Under the pieces are notes generated by a model. That model did not search any database and was not told the origin of the DNA. It saw only the letters and a program-made list of their open reading frames with translations. Source: Pseudoxanthomonas sp. PXM02 (GTDB lineage Bacteria; Pseudomonadota; Gammaproteobacteria; Xanthomonadales; Xanthomonadaceae). Taken from it: a stretch of 64,000 nucleotides of DNA. Below are positions 11,269 to 20,009 of this stretch, piece by piece. Location: the NCBI RefSeq assembly GCF_014851805.1, contig NZ_JACVAK010000003.1, forward strand, positions 209,501-273,500, written 5' to 3'. Position 1 is the stretch's first letter. Each line of letters begins with the position of its first letter. A program made the position numbers and the translations under genes.

Positions 11269-11910
11269 CTACTCCACCGGCGGACCTTCCGGCTCCAGCG
11301 ACTTCACCAGCACCGCCGCCTGCGTGCGGCTGTGGCATTCCAGCTTCTTCAGGATCGCGGTGACGTGCACCTTCACCGTGTTCTCGGCCAAGCCGAGTTC
11401 GTGCGCGATCTGCTTGTTGAGCAGGCCGTCGGCCAGGCACAGCAGCACGCGGAACTGCTGCGGCGTCAGTTGGGCGAGACGCGCGGCGAGCGCGGCATCC
11501 TGCTCGGAGCGCTCGGCGGTCAGCGGCGGGAACCACGCTCCGCCGTCGAGCACCGCGGCCACCGCCTCGCCGATGGTCTCGGCCGGCGACGACTTCGGAA
11601 TGAACCCGGCCGCGCCGAACTGCTGCGCACGGCGGATCACCCGCGGATGCTCGTTCGACGAAATCACCACCACCGGCACTTCGGGATGCTCGCCGCGCAC
11701 GTGCAGCAGCGCGGAGAAGCCGTGCGCGCCCGGCATGGTCAGGTCCAGCAGCACCAGGTCGGTGTCCGGCCGCGCGTCCAGCGCCTGGCCCAGGCTGGCG
11801 GCGCTGGCGGCCTCGGCGACGGTGGCGCCGGGCAGCGCCTCGCGCAGCGCGTGGATCACCGCCGTGCGGAACAGCGGATGGTCGTCGGCCACCAGGATCG
11901 TCGTGCTCAT
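11269..11910 (-). CDS. LuxR/NarL-family response regulator
   Basis: 213-residue two-component response regulator. The receiver domain is complete (acidic pocket VADDH at residues 7-11, phosphoacceptor Asp56 in LVLLDLTMPG, Lys in FIPKSSP), and is followed by a GerE/LuxR helix-turn-helix (LTPQQFRVLLCLADGLLNKQ to AENTVKVHVTAILKKL). It converges on the AEC permease gene with a 3-bp gap. The nearest partner kinase is the hybrid sensor at 7683-10328, of the class known to work with such regulators. Its upstream region carries CTAGTACCAA, also found upstream of dctA and the kinase, so autoregulation and control of dctA are plausible. Confidence 0.92.
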   Translation of the reverse strand: MSTTILVADDHPLFRTAVIHALREALPGATVAEAASAASLGQALDARPDTDLVLLDLTMPGAHGFSALLHVRGEHPEVPVVVISSNEHPRVIRRAQQFGAAGFIPKSSPAETIGEAVAAVLDGGAWFPPLTAERSEQDAALAARLAQLTPQQFRVLLCLADGLLNKQIAHELGLAENTVKVHVTAILKKLECHSRTQAAVLVKSLEPEGPPVE

Positions 11911-11949
11911 GCCGGGAGTCTCGCATGCACCCTGCGTCCCGCCCCGGGC

Positions 11950-11959
11950 CTAGTACCAA
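11950..11959. promoter_or_regulatory. CTAGTACCAA motif upstream of the response-regulator gene
   Basis: Second copy of the decamer found (inverted) at 7633-7642. It lies 40 bp upstream of the response-regulator start and 94 bp upstream of the divergent deaminase start, so it could serve either. Assignment to the response regulator is inference. Confidence 0.4.
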
Positions 11960-12052
11960 AGCATCAGCCGGTCGGACCGCCTGCAAATAATTTTCACCAC
12001 TTGCTCGCCACGTGCTACAAATCGGGCACTCGACCCCAACAGGCAGGCCACC

Positions 12053-13306
12053 ATGGCTGAAAATCTGTTTCATCCGGAACCCGCCGGCAAGGGGCTCGGC
12101 GCCGACGCGCGCACGGTGGAGGCCATCGCCGCGGCCGGCTGGTCGGTCCTGGAGGGCGACGTCAGCCTGCCCGTGGCGGTGCTGCGCGACAGCGCGCTGC
12201 GCCACAACCTGGACTGGATGGCGCGCTTCATCGCCGCCTACGGCGTGGACCTGGCCCCGCACGGCAAGACCACGATGAGCCCGGAACTGTTCGCGATGCA
12301 GCTCGACGCCGGCGCCTGGGGCATCACCCTGGCCACCGCGCCGCAGGTGCGCGATGCCTACCGCCATGGCGTGCGCCGGGTGCTGATGGCGAACCAGCTG
12401 GTCGACCGCGCCAACATGGCGATCATCGCCGACATTCAGCGCGATCCCGCGTTCGAGTTCTGCTGTCTGGTCGATTCGGCCGCGAACGTCGAAGCGCTGG
12501 GCGCGTTCTTCGCCAAGCAGGGCCAGCGCCTGCGGCTGCTGCTGGAAATCGGCGTCATGGGTGGGCGCACCGGCGTGCGCGACGACGCGCAGGTGGCCGC
12601 CGTCGTCGATGCGGTCCGCCGCTGGCCGCAATCGCTGACGCTGGTCGGCGTGGAAACCTACGAAGGCGTGCTGAAGGACGAAGCCGGCGTACGCACGCTG
12701 CTGCGCCGCACGGTCGACGTGCTGCAATCGCTGCGTGCGCAGGACGTGTTTTCCGAGCCGCGCATCCTGCTGTCCGGCGCCGGCTCGGCCTGGTACGACG
12801 TGGTCGCCGAGGAATTCGCCGACGCCGCGCGCGATTCCACCGTGCAGGTCCTGCTGCGCCCCGGCTGCTACCTGACCCACGATGTCGGTGCCTACCGCGA
12901 GGCCGCCACGCGCATCCATGCATCGAATCCGGTGGCGCGCGAGATGGCCGAAGGCCTGCAGCCGGCCTTGCAGCTGTGGGCCTGCGTGCAATCGCGACCG
13001 GAAGCCGCGCGCGCGATTGTCGGTCTGGGCAAGCGCGATGCCGCGTTCGACGCAGGCCTTCCGGCGCCTGCGCTGCGCTATCGCGCCGGCGATGCCGCCC
13101 CGACGGCGGTACCGGCGCACTGGCGGCTGGACGCGATCATGGACCAGCACGCCTTCCTGCAGGTGGAAGCCGACGACGACGTCCAGGTCGGCGACCTGCT
13201 GTGCTTCGACATCAGCCACCCCTGCCTGACCTTCGACAAGTGGCGGCACCTGCTGCGCGTGGACGACGACGTGCGCGTGACCGGCCTGGTGCACACGTAC
13301 TTCTGA
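12053..13306 (+). CDS. PLP-dependent D-amino-acid deaminase (DSD1/D-threonine aldolase-like fold)
   Basis: 417-residue cytoplasmic enzyme of the alanine-racemase-N-fold D-serine dehydratase/D-amino-acid deaminase family, which eliminates ammonia from D-amino acids to give 2-oxo acids through enamine and imine intermediates. The PLP lysine is Lys72 in LAPHGKTTMSPELF. The C-terminal metal-binding pair His389 and Cys391 (ISHPCLTFDKW) matches the zinc site of eukaryotic-type D-serine dehydratases. It is the first gene of a run of five on the same strand whose spacing is 7 to 25 bp. RidA at the end of the run would hydrolyse its reactive imine product. Exact D-amino-acid preference is not predictable. 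Confidence 0.88.
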   Translation: MAENLFHPEPAGKGLGADARTVEAIAAAGWSVLEGDVSLPVAVLRDSALRHNLDWMARFIAAYGVDLAPHGKTTMSPELFAMQLDAGAWGITLATAPQVRDAYRHGVRRVLMANQLVDRANMAIIADIQRDPAFEFCCLVDSAANVEALGAFFAKQGQRLRLLLEIGVMGGRTGVRDDAQVAAVVDAVRRWPQSLTLVGVETYEGVLKDEAGVRTLLRRTVDVLQSLRAQDVFSEPRILLSGAGSAWYDVVAEEFADAARDSTVQVLLRPGCYLTHDVGAYREAATRIHASNPVAREMAEGLQPALQLWACVQSRPEAARAIVGLGKRDAAFDAGLPAPALRYRAGDAAPTAVPAHWRLDAIMDQHAFLQVEADDDVQVGDLLCFDISHPCLTFDKWRHLLRVDDDVRVTGLVHTYF

Positions 13307-13328
13307 TCCCCTACGAACGGAACCGCGC

Positions 13329-14684
13329 ATGTCCCCGGGAAGCCTGCTGCTGGTCTACGCCGCCGTCGCGATCATCGCGCTGATCGTCCTGATCGCGCGC
13401 TACCGGCTCAATCCGTTCATCACACTGACGCTGGTGTCGCTGGGGCTGGCGCTGGTGGCCGGCATGCCGGCCACCGAGATCGTCAGCGCATACGAACAAG
13501 GCGTCGGCCGCACGCTGGGGCACATCGCGCTGATCGTCGCGCTGGGCACCATGCTCGGCAAGATGATGGCCGAGTCCGGCGGCGCCGAGCGCATCGCGCG
13601 CACGCTGATCGCACGCTTCGGCACGCGCCACGTTCACTGGGCGATGATGCTGGTGGCGTTCTGCATCGGCCTGCCGATCTTCTTCGAGGTCGGTTTCGTG
13701 CTGCTGGTGCCGATCGTGTTCAACGTCGCGCGCCGCACCGGCGTCCCGCTGCTGCTGGTCGGCCTGCCGATGGTCGCCGGCCTGTCGGTGGTGCACGGAC
13801 TGGTGCCGCCGCATCCGGCGGCGATGCTGGCGGTGAAAGCGTACGGCGCCGATGTCGGCCGCACCGTGTTCTTCGCGCTGCTGGTCGGCTTGCCGACGGC
13901 GGCGCTGGCCGGCCCGGTGTTCGCCAAGTTCATCGGGCCGCGTGTGCATGTGCCCGCGCACAATCCGATGGAACAGGCGCTGCTGGACGAAGGCCACGGC
14001 CAGGCACCGGACGACGCACTGCCGGGCTTCGGCATCACGGTCGCCACGCTGCTGCTGCCGGTGGCGCTGATGCTGCTCGGCGGCTGGGCCGACGTGCTGG
14101 CGACACCGGGTACGTCGCTCAACGGCTTCTTCCACTTCATCGGCAACTCGGTGGTGGCGCTGCTGCTGGCCACGCTGATGAGCTTCGTCACCCTGGGCCT
14201 GATGCGCGGCTTCACCCGCGAGCAGATCCTGAAGTTCTCGCAGGAATGCCTGGCACCCACCGCCGCGATCACCCTGCTGGTCGGTGCCGGCGGGGGCTTG
14301 AATGGCATCCTGGTGAAGACCGGCGTGGCGGCGGAGATCACCGCGCTGTCGCACCGTTTCGAGCTGTCGCCGCTGCTGATGGGCTGGTCGGTCGCGGCGC
14401 TGATGCGCATCGCGACGGGTTCGGCGACGGTGGCGATGAGCACCGCCGCCGGCATCGTCGCCCCGGTCGCGCTGGCCGCCGGCTATCCGCATCCGGAACT
14501 GCTGGTACTGGCCACCGGCGCCGGTGCGCTGATCCTGTCGCACGTCAACGACGGCGGCTTCTGGCTGGTGAAGGAGTACTTCAACATGACCGTGGCGCAG
14601 ACCTTCCGCACCTGGACGGTGCTCGAGACGATCATCTCGCTGGTCGCGCTGGCCCTGACGGCGACACTCGCCGCCCTGCTCTAA
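13329..14684 (+). CDS. GntP-family proton symporter
   Basis: 451-residue inner-membrane permease with about 12-14 hydrophobic segments and GntP-family stretches: VPPHPAAMLAVKAYGADVGR, GAGGGLNGILVKTGV, MRIATGSATVAMSTAAGIVA and LSHVNDGGFWLVKEYFNM near the C-terminus. GntP members carry gluconate, fructuronate or D-serine (DsdX). Being between a D-amino-acid deaminase and a D-aminoacylase, a D-amino-acid (DsdX-like) role fits better than gluconate; this is inference from context. It starts 22 bp after the deaminase stop. Confidence 0.88.
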   Translation: MSPGSLLLVYAAVAIIALIVLIARYRLNPFITLTLVSLGLALVAGMPATEIVSAYEQGVGRTLGHIALIVALGTMLGKMMAESGGAERIARTLIARFGTRHVHWAMMLVAFCIGLPIFFEVGFVLLVPIVFNVARRTGVPLLLVGLPMVAGLSVVHGLVPPHPAAMLAVKAYGADVGRTVFFALLVGLPTAALAGPVFAKFIGPRVHVPAHNPMEQALLDEGHGQAPDDALPGFGITVATLLLPVALMLLGGWADVLATPGTSLNGFFHFIGNSVVALLLATLMSFVTLGLMRGFTREQILKFSQECLAPTAAITLLVGAGGGLNGILVKTGVAAEITALSHRFELSPLLMGWSVAALMRIATGSATVAMSTAAGIVAPVALAAGYPHPELLVLATGAGALILSHVNDGGFWLVKEYFNMTVAQTFRTWTVLETIISLVALALTATLAALL

Positions 14685-14691
14685 GACCGCC

Positions 14692-15558
14692 ATGCACGAT
14701 CTCGTCTACCAGCTGCGCCAGCGCCGCGACCGCCTCAGCCCGGTCGAACAGCGCATCGCCGACGCCATCCTCGCCGACCTGCCGGCCGCCGCGCAGTCCG
14801 GCGTGAGCGAACTGGCCGCGCGCGCCGGCGTCAGCGTGGCGGCGGTATCGCGCTTCGCCAAGACGCTGGGCTGCGCGCATGTGCGCGAGCTGCGGGCGCG
14901 ACTGGCGGAAGCCGGCACGGTCGGCCGCCGTTTCCTCGACGATGCCGATGCGCCGCCACTGCCCGCGCTGCACGCGCAGATCGGCAGCGATGCCGAAGCC
15001 GCGCTGCGTCGCAATCTCGCCGGCCTGTCGGAAACCGTGGTGCAGGCGCTGGCCGATGCACTGGCGACGGCGCGACGCGTGCACGTGTTCGGCATGGGCG
15101 GCAGCTCGGCGGTGTTCGCGCAGGAACTGCAGCAGCGATTGACCCGACTGGGACTGCCCGTCGCGGCGTGCAGCGATGCGGTCGCGATGCGGATGCTGGC
15201 GGCGACGCTCGAGGACGGCGACCTGGTCGTCGCGCTGTCAGTCAGCGGACGCAACCGCGAACTGCTGGAGGCCTGCGAGATCGCGCTCGGCTACGGCGCA
15301 CGGTTGGCGGCGTTCACGCGCAGCGAGACACCGCTCGCCACACGCGCGACTTGGTTGCTGCCGCTGGTGCTGGACGAGACCGACTTCGTGTTCAAGCCGT
15401 CGGCCTCACGCTATGCACTGCTGCTGGCTATCGACGTGCTCGCCACCACGGTTGCACTGCGCGAACCCGCCGGCAACCGCGAGCGCCTGCGCCGCATCAA
15501 GCTGGCGCTGGACACCTGGCGCGGCGGCGGCGACGAACGCCTGCCGCTGGGAGACTGA
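14692..15558 (+). CDS. MurR/RpiR-family transcriptional regulator
   Basis: 288-residue regulator with an N-terminal RpiR helix-turn-helix (residues 1-75; VSELAARAGVSVAAVSRFAK) and a C-terminal SIS sugar-isomerase-like sensor domain (VHVFGMGGSSAVFAQELQQR; VVALSVSGRNRELLEACEIA). These proteins sense phosphosugars or related metabolites; MurR controls N-acetylmuramic acid use. It starts 7 bp after the GntP gene and ends 2 bp before the deacylase start, so it most likely controls this operon. A link to peptidoglycan-derived D-amino acids is attractive but inferred. Confidence 0.9.
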   Translation: MHDLVYQLRQRRDRLSPVEQRIADAILADLPAAAQSGVSELAARAGVSVAAVSRFAKTLGCAHVRELRARLAEAGTVGRRFLDDADAPPLPALHAQIGSDAEAALRRNLAGLSETVVQALADALATARRVHVFGMGGSSAVFAQELQQRLTRLGLPVAACSDAVAMRMLAATLEDGDLVVALSVSGRNRELLEACEIALGYGARLAAFTRSETPLATRATWLLPLVLDETDFVFKPSASRYALLLAIDVLATTVALREPAGNRERLRRIKLALDTWRGGGDERLPLGD

Positions 15559-15560
15559 GC

Positions 15561-17000
15561 ATGGCGACCGCACCGGACTACACGCTGCTGATCCGCGATG
15601 TGTGGATCCACGACGGCAACGACACGCCACCGGTCCATGGCGACGTCGCCGTACGCGACGGACGCGTGGTCGCGCTCGGCACCGTGCAAGGCGACGCGGC
15701 GCACGTGATCGAAGGCCACGGCTGCGCGCTGGCGCCCGGCTTCATCGACGTGCACACGCACGACGATCTGGAAGTAGTCCGCCAACCCGACATGCCGGCG
15801 AAGTTGAGCCAGGGCGTCACCACGGTGGTGGTCGGCAACTGCGGCATCAGCGCGAGTCCGGTGATGCCGGGCCGCACCGTGCCGGATCCGATGAATCTAC
15901 TCGGCGCCGACAGCGAGTTCCGCTATCCGCGCTTCGCCGACTACCGCGCCGCGGTGGAGAAAGCACAGCCGGCGGTGAACGTGGCCGCGCTGGTTGGCCA
16001 CACGGCCTTGCGGCAGAACCACCTGGACCGGCTGGACCGCGCCGCGAGCGCCGACGAGATCGCCGCGATGCGCGCGCAGCTGCGCGAGGCGCTGGACGCC
16101 GGCGCGCTCGGCCTGAGCACCGGCCTGGCCTATGCGTCCGCCTTCCACGCGCCGGACGACGAAGTGCGTGCGCTGTCCGAAGAACTCGATGGCCGTCGCC
16201 ACACCTACGCCAGTCACCTGCGCGACGAATTCGCCGGCATCGTGCCCGCGCTGGAGGAAGCCATCGGCATCGGACGCCACAGCGGTGCGCCGGTGCGCGT
16301 CTCGCACCTGAAGTGCGCCGGCGCGGACAACTGGGGCCGCAGCAGCGAGGTGCTCGCCGTGCTCGACCATGGCGCGCACGACCACGATGTCGCTTGCGAC
16401 TGCTATCCCTACGCGGCGAGCTCGTCGACGCTGGACCTCAAACAGGTCACCGACGCCTACGACATCCTGATCACCTGGTCCGACCCGCATCCGGACCAGG
16501 GCGGACGCCTGCTGGCGGCGATCGCGGCCGACTGGAACCTGTCGTTGCTGGACGCCGCGCGCCGGCTGCAACCGGCGGGCGCGGTCTACCTCGGCATGGA
16601 CGAGGCCGACGTGCGCCGCATCCTGGCGCATCCACGCACGATGGTCGGCTCCGATGGCTTGCCGCGCGACCCGCGCCCGCATCCGCGGCTGTGGGGCAGC
16701 TTCCCGCGCGTGCTCGGCCACTATGCGCGCGACGTCGGCCTGTTCCCGCTGCATACCGCCGTGCACAAGATGACCGGACTGCCGGCCGCGCGCTTCGGCC
16801 TGCGCGACCGCGGCGTGCTGCGCGTCGGTGCGCAGGCCGATCTGGTGCTGTTCGATCCGGCGACGGTGCGCGACGTCGCCGACTTCCACGACCCGATCCG
16901 GCCGGCCGCGGGCATCCACGCGGTGTGGGTAGCCGGCCGGCTGGCCTACGACGGCACGCAGGTGGTCGGCCGCCACGGCCGCTTCCTCGCGCCGACCTGA
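15561..17000 (+). CDS. N-acyl-D-amino-acid deacylase (amidohydrolase superfamily)
   Basis: 479-residue D-aminoacylase that releases free D-amino acids from N-acyl-D-amino acids. The metal-binding HTHDD follows GFIDV near residue 66, the family cysteine is in VVGNCGISASP, further histidines are in LVGHTALRQNH, YASHLRDE and VRVSHLKCAG, and the catalytic Asp is in MVGSDGLPRDPRPHP. A C-terminal composite beta-sandwich closes the protein (ADLVLFDPATV). The ATG at 15561 directly follows the RpiR stop (TGAGCATG); a longer frame starting inside rpiR is not needed. It supplies substrate to the deaminase at 12053-13306. Confidence 0.92.
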   Translation: MATAPDYTLLIRDVWIHDGNDTPPVHGDVAVRDGRVVALGTVQGDAAHVIEGHGCALAPGFIDVHTHDDLEVVRQPDMPAKLSQGVTTVVVGNCGISASPVMPGRTVPDPMNLLGADSEFRYPRFADYRAAVEKAQPAVNVAALVGHTALRQNHLDRLDRAASADEIAAMRAQLREALDAGALGLSTGLAYASAFHAPDDEVRALSEELDGRRHTYASHLRDEFAGIVPALEEAIGIGRHSGAPVRVSHLKCAGADNWGRSSEVLAVLDHGAHDHDVACDCYPYAASSSTLDLKQVTDAYDILITWSDPHPDQGGRLLAAIAADWNLSLLDAARRLQPAGAVYLGMDEADVRRILAHPRTMVGSDGLPRDPRPHPRLWGSFPRVLGHYARDVGLFPLHTAVHKMTGLPAARFGLRDRGVLRVGAQADLVLFDPATVRDVADFHDPIRPAAGIHAVWVAGRLAYDGTQVVGRHGRFLAPT

Positions 17001-17024
17001 TTTCTTCTCCATGGAGTACACGAC

Positions 17025-17420
17025 ATGAGCGACATCACGCGATACGGCGCCGAAGGCGGCGTCGGCCAGGGCAAGCAGCACATGCCGTTCTCGCGCGCGG
17101 TGCAGGCCGACGGCTGGCTGTACGTCTCCGGCCAGGTGCCGATGCGCGACGGCGAACTGGACGGCGGCACCGTCACCGAACAGGCGCACGTGGTGATCCA
17201 GAGCGTGCTCGCGATCATGGCCGAAGCCGGCTACGGCCCGGAGCACGTCGTCCGCTGCGGCGTGTGGCTCGACGACGCACGCGATTTCTACGCGTTCAAC
17301 ACCGTGTTCAAGCACTACTTCGGCGAGCACCCGCCGGCGCGCGCCTGCGTCGAATCGCGGATGGTGGTGGACTGCAAGGTCGAAGTGGACTGCATCGCCT
17401 ACAAGCGACCGGCCGCCTGA
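17025..17420 (+). CDS. RidA-family reactive intermediate deaminase
   Basis: 131-residue YjgF/YER057c/UK114 protein that hydrolyses 2-aminoacrylate-type enamines and imines to 2-oxo acids. The fold features YVSGQVPMRDGELDGGTVTE and the active-site Arg and Glu in PPARACVESRMV and CKVEVDCIA are present. It is the last gene of the D-amino-acid operon, 24 bp after the deacylase. A dedicated RidA beside a PLP deaminase makes biochemical sense because that reaction releases such intermediates. It converges on the next gene with only 13 bp between them. Confidence 0.92.
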   Translation: MSDITRYGAEGGVGQGKQHMPFSRAVQADGWLYVSGQVPMRDGELDGGTVTEQAHVVIQSVLAIMAEAGYGPEHVVRCGVWLDDARDFYAFNTVFKHYFGEHPPARACVESRMVVDCKVEVDCIAYKRPAA

Positions 17421-17433
17421 CGCGGCGCGCGCT

Positions 17434-18675
17434 TCACGTCGCTGCCGGATCCAGCTTGTCCAGGCGGATCCGGTTGGCGAACAGCGAAAACGCCAGCATC
17501 CCGGCCAGCCCGTTGGCGCGGCTGACCCAGCTTGGCAGCCAGCGCGGCGGCGCCAGCACGCCGGCCTCGAACATCGGCTCGAACATGCCGACATCCTCCA
17601 GCGTCATCTTGCCGGCGAACAGGCGCCGGCACAGCCGCAGCCGGTCCTGCTGCAGCGAGCGGCGGAAGAAGGTGTGCACGCCGATCAGTCCGCGCAGATA
17701 CACCGTGTCCTTGGTGAAGGCCGCGCCGCCATTGGTGGGCACGCCGCGAAACACGCGCTGCGCCGACGAGAAACTCTCGGCCGGGTTCTGCCCCGCGTCA
17801 GTGAAGTAGCGGAACACCTCGATGAAGTCGGCGCCGGCCAGCGCCATCGCCACCGCCTCGATGCGCAGGCTGATGCGCTTCATCCGCTCGATGTCGATGC
17901 TGCCGGTGATCTGTTCGGCGAACGTGGCCAGTCCTTCCTGCGTGGCGGTCACGCGCGGCGAGGCCAGCGCCAGGCTGGGCAGCACGGTCTGCTCACGCCC
18001 GTTCAACGCGGTCAGTGAATGCACCAGCGCCTCGTGCTGCAACAACTGGCGGCGGTCGTAATCGCTGAAGGCCGCGCCGTGACGCAGGCGGATGCGCGTC
18101 GCACCCGCGGCGGCTTTCGCAATCAGCTGCCGGTCCAGCTCCACCGTGATGACGCGGCCATCGAAGAAATCGTCCAGGTCCGCCTGCAATTGCAACTGTA
18201 GCGCGGTGGCCGATACCGGGATCTGTTCCTCCGGCGCCAGCAGTTCGTGGTCCAGGTCGTTGGCGATGGCGATGAAGTGCCCGGCCGCGTCGCGCGTGGT
18301 CGGGCCGTCGCCAGGCAGGCATTCCTCCGGCGTGCCGAACAGCGCGATCGAGTGCATCGTCACCGCCGGCGTTCCCAGCGATTCCAGCAGCTGCGCCGCG
18401 ATGTCCCAGCTGCGCACCGACTCGCGCAGGTAGCAGCCCAGCGGGTGCGCCTCGTCCGCCGCCGCGGCGATGGCGGCGAGTTCGCGGCGTGCGTCGCCGA
18501 AGTCCAGCCGCGGGTAGTCGATCACCGGCAGCTGCGGCTGGCCGCGTGCGACACCGTCGAGGAACGGCGCCTGCACGTCGGCCGGCCAGCTGGCCAGGCT
18601 CAGCAGCTTGATGCCGCGCACGGCCTTGACCAGGCGCGCATCGAGCGCGGCGTGATGGGCGATATCGGGCTGCAT
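17434..18675 (-). CDS. DUF1704/QEGLA-motif flavohemoglobin-associated protein
   Basis: 413-residue conserved protein of the flavohemoglobin expression-modulating QEGLA family. The diagnostic motif is in TATQEGLATFAEQI, and an upstream HEALVHSL (HExxxH) gives a putative metalloprotease-like metal site. No signal peptide or membrane segment is evident, so it is probably cytoplasmic. No flavohemoglobin gene lies nearby. ATG 18675 follows GGGAGGAGACC. Divergent from gltS. Biochemical function of the family is poorly known. Confidence 0.85.
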   Translation of the reverse strand: MQPDIAHHAALDARLVKAVRGIKLLSLASWPADVQAPFLDGVARGQPQLPVIDYPRLDFGDARRELAAIAAAADEAHPLGCYLRESVRSWDIAAQLLESLGTPAVTMHSIALFGTPEECLPGDGPTTRDAAGHFIAIANDLDHELLAPEEQIPVSATALQLQLQADLDDFFDGRVITVELDRQLIAKAAAGATRIRLRHGAAFSDYDRRQLLQHEALVHSLTALNGREQTVLPSLALASPRVTATQEGLATFAEQITGSIDIERMKRISLRIEAVAMALAGADFIEVFRYFTDAGQNPAESFSSAQRVFRGVPTNGGAAFTKDTVYLRGLIGVHTFFRRSLQQDRLRLCRRLFAGKMTLEDVGMFEPMFEAGVLAPPRWLPSWVSRANGLAGMLAFSLFANRIRLDKLDPAAT

Positions 18676-18769
18676 GGTCTCCTCCCTGCCGTCACTCTAA
18701 CGCGCCGGTCCGCACAAGCGGCAGAAGCTCGACTATGCTCGGGGCTCTTCCAACAGTTGCGGGGGCAGC

Positions 18770-19972
18770 ATGCTGGAGCTCGATGCCGTACAGACGCTGG
18801 CCTTCGCCGGCCTCGCCCTGTTCCTCGGCTATGCGCTCTGCCGCGTGGTCCCGCTGTTCTCGAAGTACAACCTGCCGGCGCCGGTGATCGGCGGCCTGGT
18901 GGTGGCGCTGGCGGTGCTGGTGGCGCGCCGTTACGAGGTGACGCTGTTCACCCTCGACACCAGCCTGCAGACGCCGCTGATGATCGCCTTCTTCACCACC
19001 ATCGGCGTCAACGCCAGCGTGGCGCTACTGAAGCTCAGCGGGCGCCAGGTGGTGATCTTCCTGCTGCTGGCCACCGTGTTCGCCGTCGCGCAGAACCTGC
19101 TCGGCATGGCGGTGGCGATGGGCTTCGGCCTGCATCCGCTGTTCGGCGTGCTGGCCGGCTCCACCACGCTGACCGGCGGACCCGCGACCGGATTGGCGTT
19201 CGCGCCGCTGTTCGAACAGGCCGGCGTCGAGGGCGCCGCCACGATCGCGGTGGCGGCCGCGATGGCCGGCATCCTGTGTGGCGGCCTGCTCGGCGGACCG
19301 GTGGCGACCGTGCTGATCCGTCGCCACAAGCTGTACGGCGGCGTGCGCCTGGGCGCGCCGGACGAATCGGCGGCCGAGCCGACCGGCGCGCGCGACACGC
19401 CCGATTTCGCTACCCGCGAGGCCAGCGCGCTGAAGAGCGTAGTGGTGATCCTGGTAGCGATGTGGCTGGGCGCAGGCGTCAGCCAGGGCTTGGCGGCGAT
19501 GGGCATGACGCTGCCGGCGACAGTGGGCGCGATGATGGTCGGCGCGCTGATCCGCTATCTCGACGACCGCACCGGGTGGATCGGCCTGCCGGTGGCGACC
19601 ACCGACCTGATCGGCAACATCTGCCTGGCGCTGTTCCTCGCGGTGGCGCTGATGAACCTCAAACTGTGGGAACTGGCGGGGCTGGCCGCGCCGTTGCTGG
19701 TCAACCTGGGCCTGCAGGTGGTGCTGGTGGCGCTGTTCTGCGGGGTGGTGTTCCGGGTGATGGGCCGCGACTACGACGCCGCGGTGATGGGCGGCGGCTT
19801 CATCGGCTTCATGTTGGGGACCACCGCGAACGCGATGGCGGTAATGCGCACGCTGGTCGAACGCTATGGCATGGCGCCACGCGCCTTCCTCGTCGCCCCG
19901 CTGGTGGGCGCGTTCTTCATCGACTTCACCAACGCCCTGATCATCACCGGGTTCATCAATCTCTGGGATTGA
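18770..19972 (+). CDS. gltS: Sodium/glutamate symporter
   Basis: 400-residue inner-membrane glutamate/sodium symporter, matching E. coli GltS (401). About ten membrane segments are visible and the family stretches are present: YNLPAPVIGGLVVA, STTLTGGPATGLAFAPLFE (re-entrant substrate loop) and GFIGFMLGTTANAMAVMRTL (its inverted-repeat counterpart). Divergent from the QEGLA gene with a 94-bp intergenic region. Immediately downstream the composition drops into the low-GC cassette-like insert. Confidence 0.93.
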   Translation: MLELDAVQTLAFAGLALFLGYALCRVVPLFSKYNLPAPVIGGLVVALAVLVARRYEVTLFTLDTSLQTPLMIAFFTTIGVNASVALLKLSGRQVVIFLLLATVFAVAQNLLGMAVAMGFGLHPLFGVLAGSTTLTGGPATGLAFAPLFEQAGVEGAATIAVAAAMAGILCGGLLGGPVATVLIRRHKLYGGVRLGAPDESAAEPTGARDTPDFATREASALKSVVVILVAMWLGAGVSQGLAAMGMTLPATVGAMMVGALIRYLDDRTGWIGLPVATTDLIGNICLALFLAVALMNLKLWELAGLAAPLLVNLGLQVVLVALFCGVVFRVMGRDYDAAVMGGGFIGFMLGTTANAMAVMRTLVERYGMAPRAFLVAPLVGAFFIDFTNALIITGFINLWD

Positions 19973-20009
19973 TCGACCGTCATCCCGACTATCTCCGGAG
20001 TTGGCCCCA

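Noticed and set aside
15168-17809. Long plus-strand frames overlapping the D-aminoacylase gene
   Set aside because: One is the real deacylase with an artificial N-terminal extension inside rpiR; the other is an Arg-rich shadow in another frame.
19999-20005. GTTGGCC as the left attC/attI core of the first cassette
   Set aside because: It does not fit the GTTRRRY core consensus and has no partner arm, so I do not call it a recombination site.
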